Assembly: GCA_030490835.1 (NCBI GenBank)
Contig: CM059971.1
Coordinates: 6,678,007 to 6,742,006, forward strand
Length of the DNA stretch: 64,000 bases
From: Annona cherimola
Lineage: Eukaryota; Streptophyta; Magnoliopsida; Magnoliales; Annonaceae
Reading direction: 5' to 3'
The position numbers were made by a program, and so were the translations under genes. This document shows, piece after piece, positions 44,693 through 56,954 of the stretch. The notes beneath the pieces were generated by a model that was not told the origin of the DNA, did not search any database, and saw only the letters and a program-made list of their open reading frames with translations. The stretch's first letter is position 1. Each line of letters starts with the position of its first letter.

Positions 44693-46534
44693 CCGTCGGA
44701 AAAGATCACAACTCGACTAAACCATAGTCTCATGCCCTCTATGCAAGATGGGCTTAAGCATGCCCAACCTATCAATCCAATTTGTTTGGATCGAATGCAT
44801 AAAGTATGCATGTGAGCTCTATATTCCTTTTCTCAATTTTTTTGTTTTTTTTTCACTTTTATGTAATTCCACATGTATTTAGTTCATCTATTAACTTTAA
44901 TATTGTAAACTTTTTAAATATTTTTTATAATTTTAAATAGTGTCAATTACAAATATGACAATAACTTATATCCGTATGTACAGATGCGACTACGTGCTTA
45001 TAAAAACACCATATATAATGCCTAACATTTAAATTTTTTTTGTTGGGTATGTATTTTACGAGCATCTCAATATTATTATATTCAAGCTATTTGAGATATT
45101 CTTACAACTTTCCTTTCAATATTCTAATACTCATATAACAATATTCCTATTGTTCCTACAATGTTTCTTAACATTGGACACTCCCATAAAATCAAGAGAG
45201 ACAACTGCCACCACGATGTCGTTCTAACAATATACCTATTTATTCATGACACCAGCAGCAAAATTGAGGTTCAATCACTTGTAGGGAGGCAATGTAGCAT
45301 GCTCCATGGCCAACCAAGCTAAGCTCAATTGGTTTAACATTTAACTTTGGATAAATGCAAAAAAAAAGTAAATTTAATTAGATATTTATAAAAATAACAA
45401 AATAATATAAGATATAAAACAAAAGTGGACCCACCAACTCTACTACCCATTTTTAAAGCAATGACATAGAAAATTTTCTATAGAAAAAAGTTTACTATAT
45501 TATCTAACAGAACCTGATGATGTTGCCATATTTGGACAAAAATATGTATTCATCTATGTCATTTTTATAAACATTGGGTCATGTTTGTAAACATTAGTAT
45601 AAGTTGTAGTCATATTTGGAAATAATACTTTTAAAAATTAATAGTTTTCGCCCCCATTTAGCGTTACATGGGAGAGAAATTTGCTAATTTTTGAAACTAG
45701 AAAAGTATAAAACACGTATTCAAAAATAGTAAATTTTAATATATACACAGATTAAAAGTGAGCCTACACGAAAAAGAAAGACAATAAAAATGAAGAAAAA
45801 TGCTCAAAATACCTATAATCTATTCAAGCAACTTGCATCAGCCGTGTTTTCTTTCTTTCTTTCTTTCTTTCTTTTTTTTTCTGAAATTTAATAAGTGCTT
45901 GGTGCCAACAGCCCCACCATTCGGCGAGAACAATCACACATGAATCAATATTTCATTAAATTTCCATCCATTACAATAGTCCATCTTGATTTTTAATTTC
46001 ATACAAAACGTCTTTATAGATACAAAACTGATATCATACATCATCAGAACATGTTGTTTATAAATCATCTTTAGCAGACATGTAGAAACCATTCATCAAT
46101 ACCAAATTTACTTGCATTTCTTGAAATTATATATCATTATCTAGTACTAGCATCAACTTCTTGCCGAGTTCTCAGTCGTGATTGCTAAATTTTAGATGGT
46201 AATTTTTATAACCGAGCTCTTGCTTTGGGCAATTATGTAATCTCATGATCTTGATAGTTCTATGCTTCTCTGCTACCAAGGAGTCACACATATTGAATCA
46301 ATAGGGTGAAGAATTTAAACTATGCAGGCACAAAATATAAAATAAAAAAAAGAGGATAAAATTGAGGGTTAAAGTTGTTTCACATAAGATTTCAAGAGCC
46401 ATGCACCAGTAAGTTATTGCAAACCAAATGTTGTCGTGAAAAATTTGCTAATCTACACACAAGAAAAAACCTTAAATATGAAAGCTTAAGAAGCGATTCT
46501 CATGACACTCATGTCTTTTGCAGTTTCTGGTTAA
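44693..46534. other. Non-coding interval
   Basis: AT-rich with no recognised gene. A (TTTC)n microsatellite lies at about 45848-45876. About 45900-46350 is of more balanced composition and could be a transcribed 3' region of something on the minus strand, but no coding block supports this. Confidence 0.45.
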
Positions 46535-46830
46535 TTTTTTATACTAAAGCCTGTTTTAATTTTTGTTTCAATTTTGCTTCCACATCAACTCTTTTGCTTT
46601 GAGTTTGTCTTTTCAAGCCTCCTTGGCCTGGCAAACAACATCATGGCTCTTAATTGCCTTCGGCATAGGTTTGTTGTCAAGGAATTTTGCTTCCTCCTTG
46701 GGACACCAATGTCAGAAAAATTCACAACTGCAATGACTAAACTTCCATGCAGCCACATTTAGTCTACTTACACCTGTAGTATTAGCAATCCAATCAGACA
46801 AAACCATTCAGTTCAAGAATTTTCTACTAT
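46535..46830. repeat. Third copy of part of the 31.4-33.6 kb repeat
   Basis: It matches about 32105-32440 and 33255-33605 in order: AAAGCCTGTT, TGTTTCAATTTTGC, AGGTTTGTTG, TTGCTTCCTCCTT and TTCAGTTCAAGAATT. On the minus strand a piece reads RVDVEAKLKQ, comparable to DVDAKLKQEI in the other copies, which suggests an ancestral coding exon. The family is not recognised. Confidence 0.65.
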
Positions 46831-46893
46831 AATTTTGGTACTCTACAAGCACAGGAAAAGTAAGGTTCCAATGAAAAAAGGGTGTATGTATGT

Positions 46894-47428
46894 TGTTAGA
46901 ACAATTACTTATAAATTAAGAGAAAATTTAAGGAAAGTGGAAATTGTGCAAACAAAAAAATAGGTTACTCCTCTAGGCGTGTTACAGTCGTCACTTTCCT
47001 TAAGGCAATATTTGCACCCTCACAGCTGTTTTGGGTTTTAGCAGTTTGCCCCCAGGATACAAAGAGTGAACCTAATCTAGAATGGAAACAGCATCCCTTC
47101 TAGATTCCAAACACTTAATAACAAAAGAACAGGCTTAGTAGGGAATTGAAAGAAAATTTTCAAGAAGAACCCAAGTGAAGAAATATGCAAGTGTGTTTTA
47201 AAATTAGGGAAAGAAAGACTCGTATATATAGGCTTGGGATTTTGAACGTTTCAAAAAAAAAATTTAAAATCGAAATTCAAACGTACGGTGGCTGAAGCGT
47301 TTCTTAAGAAACGGCTGAAAACGTGCTGGCTGAAAACGCACGGTGGCTAAAGCGTTTCTTAAGAAACGGCTGAAACGTCTAAAACGGAAAACGTCTGAAA
47401 CGGAATATTTTATTCTGAAATTCCAACA
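46894..47428 (-). mobile_element. Solo LTR of a related copia subfamily, 535 bp
   Basis: It starts TGTTAGAAC and ends CCAACA, with TSD TATGT at 46889-46893 and 47429-47433. The first 220 bp (plus strand) are nearly identical to the copia LTR at 43098-43634 (from GAGAAAATTTAAGGAAAGTG to CTTCTAGATTCCAAACACTT, with few changes). The rest, the U3 side in element orientation, is unrelated except for AACG-type words. It contains a tandem pair with AGCGTTTCTTAAGAAACGGC (about 47299 and 47349). Both members of the LTR hairpin are conserved. Confidence 0.93.
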
Positions 47429-47433
47429 TATGT

Positions 47434-49057
47434 ATGATAAGTAGATGTTTTAATAACCACCATTAACAACGAACAATCAAAATGTCAGAATCATTGTTTA
47501 TTAAGCATTCCATCAAAGAACATAAAAGTCTACCTAAGGACAATTTAGGGTATCTATTTCCTACCATTAACGTTGTTATAGGTGACTGATTGGATTACAT
47601 TCATTAGTGAATTTATAGATTATAATTAACAAACAAAATTATTAGCATGCATAAATATTGGTTAGGTAGGACATTGAAGTTTTGGCTTTCACAATTCTAT
47701 GTGATAAAAACAAGTCTTTTGAATGTCTTTTGAATAATATATTCAAGACTCATCATAGTATAGGAAAAGGAAGAATCTGTTTCTTTCTTGACAATACAAT
47801 GGAAAAGTTGAGATCAATATGATCTTAACAGCATTCCATGTGTTATGTCATCAAAGAATTTATTGGAGTACAAACAGAAATTAGAAAAGCTCCAATAGAA
47901 AATAGAACTGGATGAATTAATACTTGAAGAGAATGAGGAACATAGAACTCATTAATAGAATCTCATCAATCTAATTAACCTGTTAGTGATGTAAGTTTGG
48001 CACCATCGTCAAGAATACCAAGTGGGAAAAGAGCCTTGAGCTCTCTAGTCATCACCTCTAGAGCTAGAATTGCCATTAAATCAAAGCTAAAATACTATCC
48101 GTGATGGCAAAATTTTAGAGATGACACTTGGTAGTCCAGCTGCATACCAGGTGTCCTGAAACATGGCGAGCGGCTGGCTCTGTCCAAGCAGGAGACCAAG
48201 TAGTCTGCTTTAATGGCACTTGTATAAGCAAAATACTTTGAGGATGAAATGACTTAAAACCCCCTAGGTTATTACTGTCCATGCATAAATATGGGATGAA
48301 TTCCAATGAAATCTGTCTCATTCTAGAAACTAAAATTTTTATTCTTCTTCTTGTTATTGTAGTCCAATTTCTTATATTCATTCATTTCAATTTAGGTTCT
48401 TATACTATCACTAACTAATGCCTTCGTGGGTTGCAATACAAAAGAAGTTTTAGGAATGTGAATTTTTTGAAGGATCAAAGGAATGTGAATATTAAACAGA
48501 AGAAAATAGAACCCCATAGGTTGCAAGAAACATAAAAAAAAGTCATAATTCATATTTTTTTGACTAGAAAGCCTTTGTTGTATAATGAAAAAACACATTT
48601 TCTGAAATTCCAAACAATAATCTAGGTATTTGAGATTTCGAATAATAGGTGCAATTGATGCACATTCACTGGTTGACACAGGTTATGAAAACAAGCAAAC
48701 TAAAACAGGTTATGAATCCCTTTGTTTTGTAGATTTTGTGGCAATAGGAACCAATTATTAAGTTTTCGATATCAGAAATGTTCATAGTGAGAAAAGGAAC
48801 AAATTATAAAATGTGAAAGCTATCACCACTCTCTAATCATCATCAATCCTATAGAATTAGAACATACACAAACAATTCGAAAAAAATAATAATTCAAGGT
48901 AAAGGGGCGTACTGAACCGAATTTTAGTTAATATACAAACCAAGAGAGCAGTTAGGGACTGTGTAAATAGGACTTAAGTGGACCTTCGTTGATTAACATT
49001 TAAGACATTTTAAGGTGCTAGAGAGAGAACCTACTTTGGCTGAACATGAGATGCACA
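47434..49057. other. Non-coding interval 3' of the NB-LRR relic
   Basis: No gene is recognised. About 47480-47960 shares CCTACCATTAACGTT-type text and neighbouring words with about 33840-33990, another dispersed repeat. About 47990-48250 (GTTTGGCACCATCG through GACCAAGTAGTC) is of balanced composition but not open in a supported frame. Confidence 0.45.
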
Positions 49058-52000
49058 TTAGGCGATGATCAAGTCGGGGATGTGTGAAATCTTGGGCCAA
49101 TACACACCTTCCATCTTGCATCTTTCTGATAGCAATGGACAACCCACAATATGAAATGATTTGAGAAAGGAAAGGTGTTGTAACCCATCGGGTAGTGATG
49201 CCAGTGCTTTGCAATTCCTGAAATCCAACCATGTCAGCACCTTTATCTGTTCCAATGACAAATGAGATAGTAACTCTAATTTCTCCGACTCGCCGATAGA
49301 AAGATATTCCAATGACTCCAGCTCTCCTAGCCAATCAGGCAAACCTCTCAACTTTGGCAAGAGATATAGAGTGAGAATCTTGAGCTTTTTGAGTTGTCTC
49401 AACCCCTCTAGCACTAAATCTAATTGCAAGCAACTAGAAATTCGAAGTTCCTCTAGTGACCTTAGCTGCTCCTTCCTCGGGGAGTCTTTCATTTTTCGAG
49501 CGGACAATCTCAAATTTCTTCAGCTTTGGAAGACTAGGCAGCACACTTGACAAAAAATCATCGCATTAATCCAATTCAAAATTTTCAAGAAGCGGAAATG
49601 AAAAGAACCATCCTCTTGCTTTAATTCTACTAAATCTTCTTATTTTTAGAGATCATATAGGTGCAGCCACAAGGTGACGTGGTAGCACTCCCAATTCGGA
49701 GCAGTTTAAAAGCCTCAATTCACACAAACATGGCATAATATCGGTTACCTTCACTATTGCATCATCGCCTTCTATTGTTATCGTTATCAGCAACTCCTAC
49801 TCCTTCAGTTCATTCAAGTATGTTAAATAGAGTTCTTCTAGCTTTGGAAATGCTGCAGAACTATTGTAAAGACCACTAAAATTGTTGCTACTACTATCGC
49901 TTCCATAGTAGAACTCATGGCCTAATTTTCTAATGCCTACTTTAGAAACTGTAAGGCTTTTGAGTGCTGGTAATTTTCCTATCCCAGGCAAAATCTTGGG
50001 TTCACAATAGTTTCTGAAACCAAATATTTCTAGTTTGGTTAACTTCGAGAAGGATGAATCTTCTATCCAACAAGGCAACTTTAACTTTGAAATTCTGGTA
50101 TAAGACCTTAGTTCTAGCTCTTTTAAATTTACATGAGGTCGTAGACCTTCAAGTACATCCACAGTCCTCTCTATGTCATCATCATCATTAATATTAGCAT
50201 CACACATGAATAAAACCAAGCTACGAAGCTTCTTCTTGTTACACAGTTCTGCTTTCTCTGCTTCTTCTTTGCTTGACACTCTCTCAAGGTGTTCTATCTC
50301 TAGACTTTCTTCAAGAGCATTAAGTCCTTGTAGATCATAAATCCTACATCCTCCTTCACCTGCCACTATGAAGTTACAAAGGCTTTGAAGGCAACTGATT
50401 CAACCAAACCCTTGAGGTAAACACTTGAGGCTGTAGTGCCCTCAATGTCAAGATACCTCAAGTTTACCATTCTACCCATATGTCTTGATAACATTTCCAA
50501 TGAAGTACAATAACGGAGCTTCAATGTGCATAAATTACAAAGATGACTCACTAATTCTGGCAACATGACTATACTCGAATCAGACAAGTCCAAATAACTC
50601 AATTGCTTCAACTTCCTAATGGAATTTGGCAACATAACTATTCCTGAATAAGCCAAATTTAAATATCTCAATTGATTCAATTTCCCAATGGCAATTGGTA
50701 ACTCTGTTATTGTTGACCAAGACAAGTCTAAATATCTCAAATACTTCAACTTACAAATGGCTTTCGAAAAGTCACTAAAAGGACAGAAAGACAAGGCCCT
50801 AGGAGACCTTGCTTGATGTAAGATGTCGACAGTGATATTGTCATCAACATTTTCCAGCTAAAGAGTTGGCAACTTCTTAGCACTAATAGAATTAGTAGAA
50901 ATACTCTTCCGCTTGGTGAATTTCAAGATTGCATGATGAACATTATTAGTAGGGTATTCACACGACATTTCACCTTTAGTACCAATGGAATGAAAAATTT
51001 CACCCTTTGTAATGAATTTTGCCAAGTCATGAAGAAGATCATGCATTGTATAACTCGTTTGTCCATTGTTCACCTGTTCTTGGAGCATAGACGATGCTAC
51101 TAAATCATCAGCATACTTTGCTCCTATGACTTCTAACTCTCTATTTCCTTGCGATTGAACGAAACCTTGTGCAATCCACATTCCAACCAACTCATCTTAG
51201 GCGTTGCTTCATCTTCTTCATATATTAAGCAGAATACAAGCATTGTTGCAAGTGTGGTGGAAGATTGCAATAACTCAACCACAAAGGTGGTAAAATTATA
51301 TTTTGAGCTTCTTGCAATGACCATATCTGACTTTCTAATACATTCTGTCAATCTTTTACTGTCCTTTTAGAGTTCAACATGCTTCCCATCACCGTTATGG
51401 AAAGAGGCACTCTTTTGCATTTACAAACTATTTGTCTTCCCACACATTCCAGCTGATCATAATATTCCTTCTCTGTTTGCCCTTCAAAAGTTGTGGTCCT
51501 GAATAGAGTCCAAGAATGATCATCTGATAAACCTTTTAGTTCATGAATATGGACAACATTCATGATTTTCTTTACAACCACTTGAAGACGAGTTGTAACT
51601 AGAATTCTGCTTCCTAGAGCCCCAGTTGCTAAACAGGGCTTTAACGCGTTCCACTTTCTTTTGTCGATATTCCATACATCATCAAGCACAAGCAGAAAAT
51701 GCTTCCTAGTTAGTGTTCTAATAAGCACCCTCTGCAGTGAATCAAGCTTAGTTAGTGAAGTACCTTCCCCTGTTACTTGTTCTATGATTGCTTTCAAAAG
51801 TCTTTTCAAATTGAAGTCCTGGGAGACACACACCCAATACAAAAATTCCTTAAAATGATCTTGCACCTATCTATCAGGGTAGATCTTTCGAGCAAGCGTG
51901 GTTTTTCCCAAACCACTAATGCCAACTATAGCAACTACTTGCACCCGTTGCTGTTGCTGCAGTTGCCCTTCCTCTTGACCAATACTGTTGCTACTTCCAC

Positions 52001-52586
52001 TCACTAACCAATTTATTACTGTTTTGAGGTCATCATCTCTACCAATCATCTCTTCATTCATGTAGGAACTCGTCATAGTCCGACTCCTCCTTACAAGCCT
52101 TGCTTCCCCCTCAAAATTGAAATTGATGCTTATTTGTATGCCATTATTAAATTGGTCTTTATCCTTGGCAATATCATCCAACCTCCTCCTTATTTCTTTT
52201 ATATCACACGCAAGCTTATAACGAGTGACACCATAGTTGAAAAGAGCATCAAGGCAAGAATAACATGTGCATGAGTCATCATCGCTGTTGTTGGTGTTGT
52301 CGTTGTCATGTGCAGATAGTAATAGATAGTCATTCAATAAGTCTTTGATGTCATAAGAAACATTTCTCAGCCTTGATAACCACAACTGCGCACTTTTCTC
52401 CTCGACTTGCCTGCCTTCAGCATCAACTAGAACGGCTCGAATGAACTCGAATGTGTCCTTAAGCCTTTTCAACTCGTGAGTAACCCCTACAAAGGGTTTC
52501 ATCTGCTGATCAATCTGATGCTCCATCTGTTACCCCAAGACATTGGTTAGCTTCTCCAGAGCTATGGAAACAAGTGCATCGGCCAT
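49058..52586 (-). pseudogene. CC-NB-LRR disease-resistance protein relic (RGA type)
   Basis: Intracellular immune receptors of this type sense pathogen effectors. The original start is the ATG at 52586 (MADALVSIALEKLTNVLG), with a TAA at codon 19. The coiled-coil/Rx-type N region follows. NB-ARC motifs: P-loop GISGLGKTT, VCVSQDFN, kinase-2 LLVLDDVWN, GSRILVTTR, a weakened GLPL (RVPLSITVMG) and MHDLLHDLA. LRRs have LKYLRYLDLS, LNQLRYLNLA, LKQLSYLDLS and a C-terminal set at 49513-49058. Stops: 51867-51869 after YPDR, 51348-51350 (Trp to TGA), near 51225 and 51195, 50858-50860, and about 49797-49799 (Trp to TAG). Frameshifts lie near 51190, 50370 and 49500. About 1150 residues originally. No intact product is possible without multiple repairs. 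Confidence 0.93.
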
Positions 52587-55456
52587 TAGGTGCCTATTGC
52601 TGCCTGTAAAATTAAGTGCAATAAAGGACATCACCTCCTAATATAAGGATGCATTCAGGTTAGCTTTAACATTATTTACTGAATGTTAAAACAAATTTGT
52701 AAACTGTTCAATTTAATACATTTTAAAATTTTTAACAAAAACGAACTATTCTAATAGTAATATATATATATATATGAGAAATGGTCCAATACAATATGTT
52801 ATATTTTACAACTACTTAACTTTTTAATCTTTGTTCACATCCAATCTCCCAGTTGTATTTAAAAAAAAGCTATTTACTTAGCTTATATACAAAAATCCCG
52901 GTTGTATTTAAAAGAAAGCTATTTACTTAGCTTATATACAAAAATCAAGTGAATTGAAAACTTTATAATCAATAATTTAAAAAATATAATTATAAATAAC
53001 TTCATGCATTCACACCTATTATGAATTATATATAAAATCCAAACAACTTGAATTCCCATATTATGAAAATATTAATACAGTAAAATATGATAAATTTGGA
53101 TATAAATATAACATTAAAAAAATTAATCAACAAAAAATACAACTGATTATACGTTACAATCAGTTGTATTGGAGTTAGGACTAAACTTTTATCTTTTATT
53201 ATTATTATTACATTACACGAAGACCACGTTCCCCCAAGGTTTGAATCTTGGATTTCCACAGGCACATTAGGATGTAAAGCCTGGATTATGCCCTACTTCA
53301 GGACTAAACTTTTACCTTTTTATAAGACTTCAAAAAAAGTTTAAGGGAGTTTTGCAAAATTAATCCTCTAAATTTGTAATTTTTCATTATAGGATTTTTA
53401 AAATTCTGCAAAATTGGCCCTCAAGCTTGCATTGTTTTCAAATTAATCCTAACATTTGATTGTCAGTTATCCATAACGTACGTTTTGAGACTATACAAAA
53501 CATGAGTTCTAATTTATAATTAGTAATGGTTCTATTTTTAATTAACAAAAGATTAATATGTAAGTTTTTATTAGAGTAATTGTTTAAAATACATAAATAG
53601 TATAATCCAACATGAATGTTTTTATAATAGGGGGTTTTTACAAATAATTGTTTTTTCATTCCCAATAAGATTTTAATACCAAAAGCATTTACAAATTATA
53701 ATATTCAACTCTATTCAATTATAATGTCCAACATTAAATATTTTGAACACTAAGTTGATTTTTAGCATTATAAAGATGTTAATGCTCCAACCCCAAAAAC
53801 CTCTTTTCTCCTTCTTCATCTGAAGCTTGGCAACTATTATTTGGACCCCATTAAATAAGATAAGGAATGAGAATAGCTTCCCTGTTTGTACTAATGCTAC
53901 GAGTAAGGTGGCAGATTATTAAGGCATGTGGAAAGTTATTTCACCAAAATCACCACAGGAGATTCCACCCTTGAATCTCAATTTTCACTTCATTTACCTT
54001 AATCATGGAAGTTAGTCCAAGAGATGTGAACAGCATAGATTGAAATATTATTTATTTTGAACTTTTTATTTTATACATCTTTCTCCTCCAGAAGTTGTTA
54101 GTTAGTTATTAGTTTTTTTTAAAATATAAATATATTTTGGGATTCCGTAATTATATTTTTAAGTGTTATATTTACATTAAAATTTACATATTTTACAAGT
54201 GTTATGTTTATATTGATATTTAAAATAAGAAGGGTTCACAAACTACCCAACATATAGAAGTTTCTTCTTCAAAATTAACTAAACTATGGTATATATGTCT
54301 TTCATCCCAACAGTAGTAAAATGCCGATAAATCTAATTAGAATTTCTTATGAAATAATTTTCATTGAATCAACATGATTTCAGTCATTGATTGTTTAACA
54401 AAATTAAATAATTATCATTTCACAAGTATCGAAGATAATCTAATGATATTTTTCAAAATTTAACGAAATGCTATAAATGAACTTCCTATTAGTAATCATC
54501 CACCTGTTATACTAAATGCTATAAATGAACTTCCAACTAGTAATCATCCACCATTTATACTAAGAGAACAATATACTCAATCAGAGCATTATTTGGGCCC
54601 CATTAAATAAGATAAGTAAAGAGGACAGCTCCGTTCTTATAATAATGCTACGGATTAAAAAAGGTATACAACTCATGTGGTAAAAAGTTTGTTGTTTGTC
54701 ATTCCCTTGTATGAATATGCATGAAATGCAGGGGAAATTTCCATGGAATTTATATCTTATAAAATAATTTAAGTTATTTTTATAATGAAATTCTAACTAC
54801 TATGACACAATAGACATGCGTGTTAGCTTAAATTTCAGCAAACCACTTTCTATCAAAAAAAAAAAAAAAAAAAGGAAATCAGCAAATCACTTCAAGCAAA
54901 CATGTCTCCATTTGGTCACTGTCCGACCGGCACAATGGTAATGCATGATGACCTGTTTGCATGAGGTCGTGTGTTCGTTTGGAAGCTCCGATGGTGCGTA
55001 AGCCACTCCACACACCTCGCTGCTCTGCCTTTTGCCCCGGGCTCCGGGCTCCTTGCATCCTCTTCAACCCTAGCTCTCTCTTTCTCTCAATTTTTTTCTC
55101 TGCCTGTCCAATTCTCTGTATATTCCACTTCCCTCAAATTCTACAATCCAAGTCTTTTTATAATAGTTTAAATGCGTAAAAACTCAAAACACCTAGAGCA
55201 ATTTGTATTGCATAAACTTGGAAAATTTGGCCAGCTTTGTATTTATTTCTTAACCTGGAGCAAAGAATGGACGGCTCTGATGGTTTATTTCTGGGCGGTG
55301 GCTGATGGCGGAAGGTGGAGATTTCTCTGGTTGCACGTAATAAGTGGTGGGACCCACATAGGTGGAAAGGAAATACTTGTTGAAATAAATCTGTTGCCTG
55401 GATATTTGGACGTTAATTGCATAGGAATTAGCTTGTGCAAATTTGAAAAGGAAATC
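52587..55456. other. Non-coding interval upstream of the NB-LRR relic
   Basis: It holds the former promoter side of the resistance gene; no clear core promoter was assigned. A 49-bp tandem duplication lies at 52852-52949 (GTTGTATTTAAAA...CAAAAATC twice). About 53235-53300 has GGTTTGAATCTTGG, a tRNA-B-box-like string. About 53340-53480 resembles the 9.3-9.4 kb text (AAATTTGCAAAATTAA-type). An A-run lies at about 54857-54874. The frames at 54879-55179 are short and unsupported. Confidence 0.5.
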
Positions 55457-55556
55457 NNNNNNNNNNNNNNNNNNNNNNNNNNNNNNNNNNNNNNNNNNNN
55501 NNNNNNNNNNNNNNNNNNNNNNNNNNNNNNNNNNNNNNNNNNNNNNNNNNNNNNNN
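55457..55556. other. Assembly gap of 100 N
   Basis: Exactly 100 unknown bases, the customary placeholder for a gap of unknown size. It truncates the hAT relic to its right. Any reading frame running across it is meaningless. Confidence 1.
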
Positions 55557-56181
55557 GAGACTTTGGGAGGTCGGCGGCTATAGTAGCACGTTATACTTTG
55601 GATCCTGGTATTCTAAATTTAGATTATAATATTTCTTTTTTTGAAATTTTAACTACATCACTTTTCAATATAATTTTGCAGCTCTTTGGTGGGAGTCCTA
55701 TTGGTGTAGTATTCCAAAACTACAAGTCATTGTTATTAAAGTCTTAAGCCAAACATGTAGCTCTTCTAGTTGTGAGCGAAATTGGTTTATATTTTGAACG
55801 TATATATACCAAAAAGAGGAACAAATTGGAGCATGGAAGATTGAATGATCTTGTTTATTTTTAGTATAATTTACATTTGCGTGAGAGGTATGATTAAATT
55901 AAATTCAATGCGATTTGTGATTAATTTATTTTTTTATATTTTCTCTTTAACTTCTGTTCTAATTATGTAGGAAGAAAAGAAGGAAGGTTCGCTCTGATCC
56001 TATATGTTTAGATAATATAAATATTTTGGAATATTAGACCATGGAGTCTGAAGACTCTGAAGATTTATTTATTGAAGAAGATGTTGAGACTTGGATGCAA
56101 ATTGATCAACCACAGGCTTTATTTGCTACAACAGGAAATGAAGATTTCGAAATATTTTATAAATTTATTTTTAATTATTGA
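55557..56181 (+). pseudogene. hAT transposase C-terminal relic with two introns
   Basis: Exon pieces are 55557-55607, 55682-55887 and 55971 to about 56181. The first reads FGRSAAIVARYTLDP. An intron GTATTC...TTTTGCAG (55608-55681) joins it in frame to ALWWESY. Then comes the dimerisation block KVLSQTCSSSSCERNWFIF, and after a one-base shift ERIYTKKRNKLEHGRLNDLV, a TAG, and NLHLRER. The second intron (GTATGA...TATGTAG, 55888-55970) joins KKRRKVRSDPICLDNI and an acidic tail with a TAG near 56037. The LSQTCSSS...CERNW pattern is typical of the hAT dimer domain. The N-terminal part is in the gap or missing. This subfamily differs from the BED-type relic at 27172. Confidence 0.8.
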
Positions 56182-56954
56182 GTTTTTTTACTTTCATAAC
56201 AATTTATTTCAAAGACTAATATTTGATTGTAGTATCCATTAACAGGGTCAATGCTAATTCAAAAAGATTATGAACAAAATAAAGAAAATTGAGGAGATTC
56301 ATAAAGATGCAATTGTGGAGACGTTTCTTTTTTAGATATTTTGAAGAGATCAACTTTGAAGTTTTTTGTTTTTGAATTAGACACCTCAAATATGTTCTAT
56401 TCCTGCATAGTTGTGTTTTGTGCTCACTTTATACCTAAATAGTAGTCAAACTTTGCTAAAAATTGAATGATGTTCTATTCTTGCCATTTCTTATTTTTAG
56501 GTGGTTAATTTCTTCAAGTAAAGTAAAATTATATTTTTTATAAATATCTTATATCCTTTCATTAATATTTGTCATTTCATTGTAGATATTCTAATAAAGT
56601 ATATAGGAACAAAAAAAGATGAAAGAATTAGTTAGTGCGCTCTTCTTAAACTGTTAAATTTGTCATTATTTTTAAAATTTCATCTTGATTAATAAATGTG
56701 GTTTTTTTTCTTGATTTGCATAATAATTTTAATATGATAAACTTGAATGTATTGTTGATGTCATGTGTAATTTTTATATTACATAGCATTTATATTTATT
56801 TATATTTTTAATTTAATTTTGAAATAATTAAAATTAAATTAAATATAATTATTACTTCATAATTATGTCATGCTGACGTCACGGTTTGAACCACGATTGA
56901 ACCGGAACCAGGCATAAAAATGGTTCAATTCTCGGTTCAGTTTTTAAAACATTG
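56182..56954 (+). mobile_element. 3' part and right terminus of the second hAT element
   Basis: The right end near 56954 reads CGGTTCAGTTTTTAAAACATTG. Inverted, it starts CAATGTTTTAAAAACTGAACCG, a hAT-type terminus, with CGGTTC/GAACC words repeated just inside. The left end was not found and may lie in the assembly gap or be deleted. The bases after the terminus are GGTATATT, the expected place of an 8-bp TSD. Confidence 0.6.

Noticed and set aside
53230..53260. GGTTTGAATCTTGG as a tRNA or SINE B box
   Set aside because: No A box at the right distance and no tRNA fold; left as a note in the interval description.
55172..55747. A 191-residue plus-strand frame
   Set aside because: It runs through the 100-N gap and through an intron of the hAT relic; only the FGRSAAIVARYTLDP part is meaningful.
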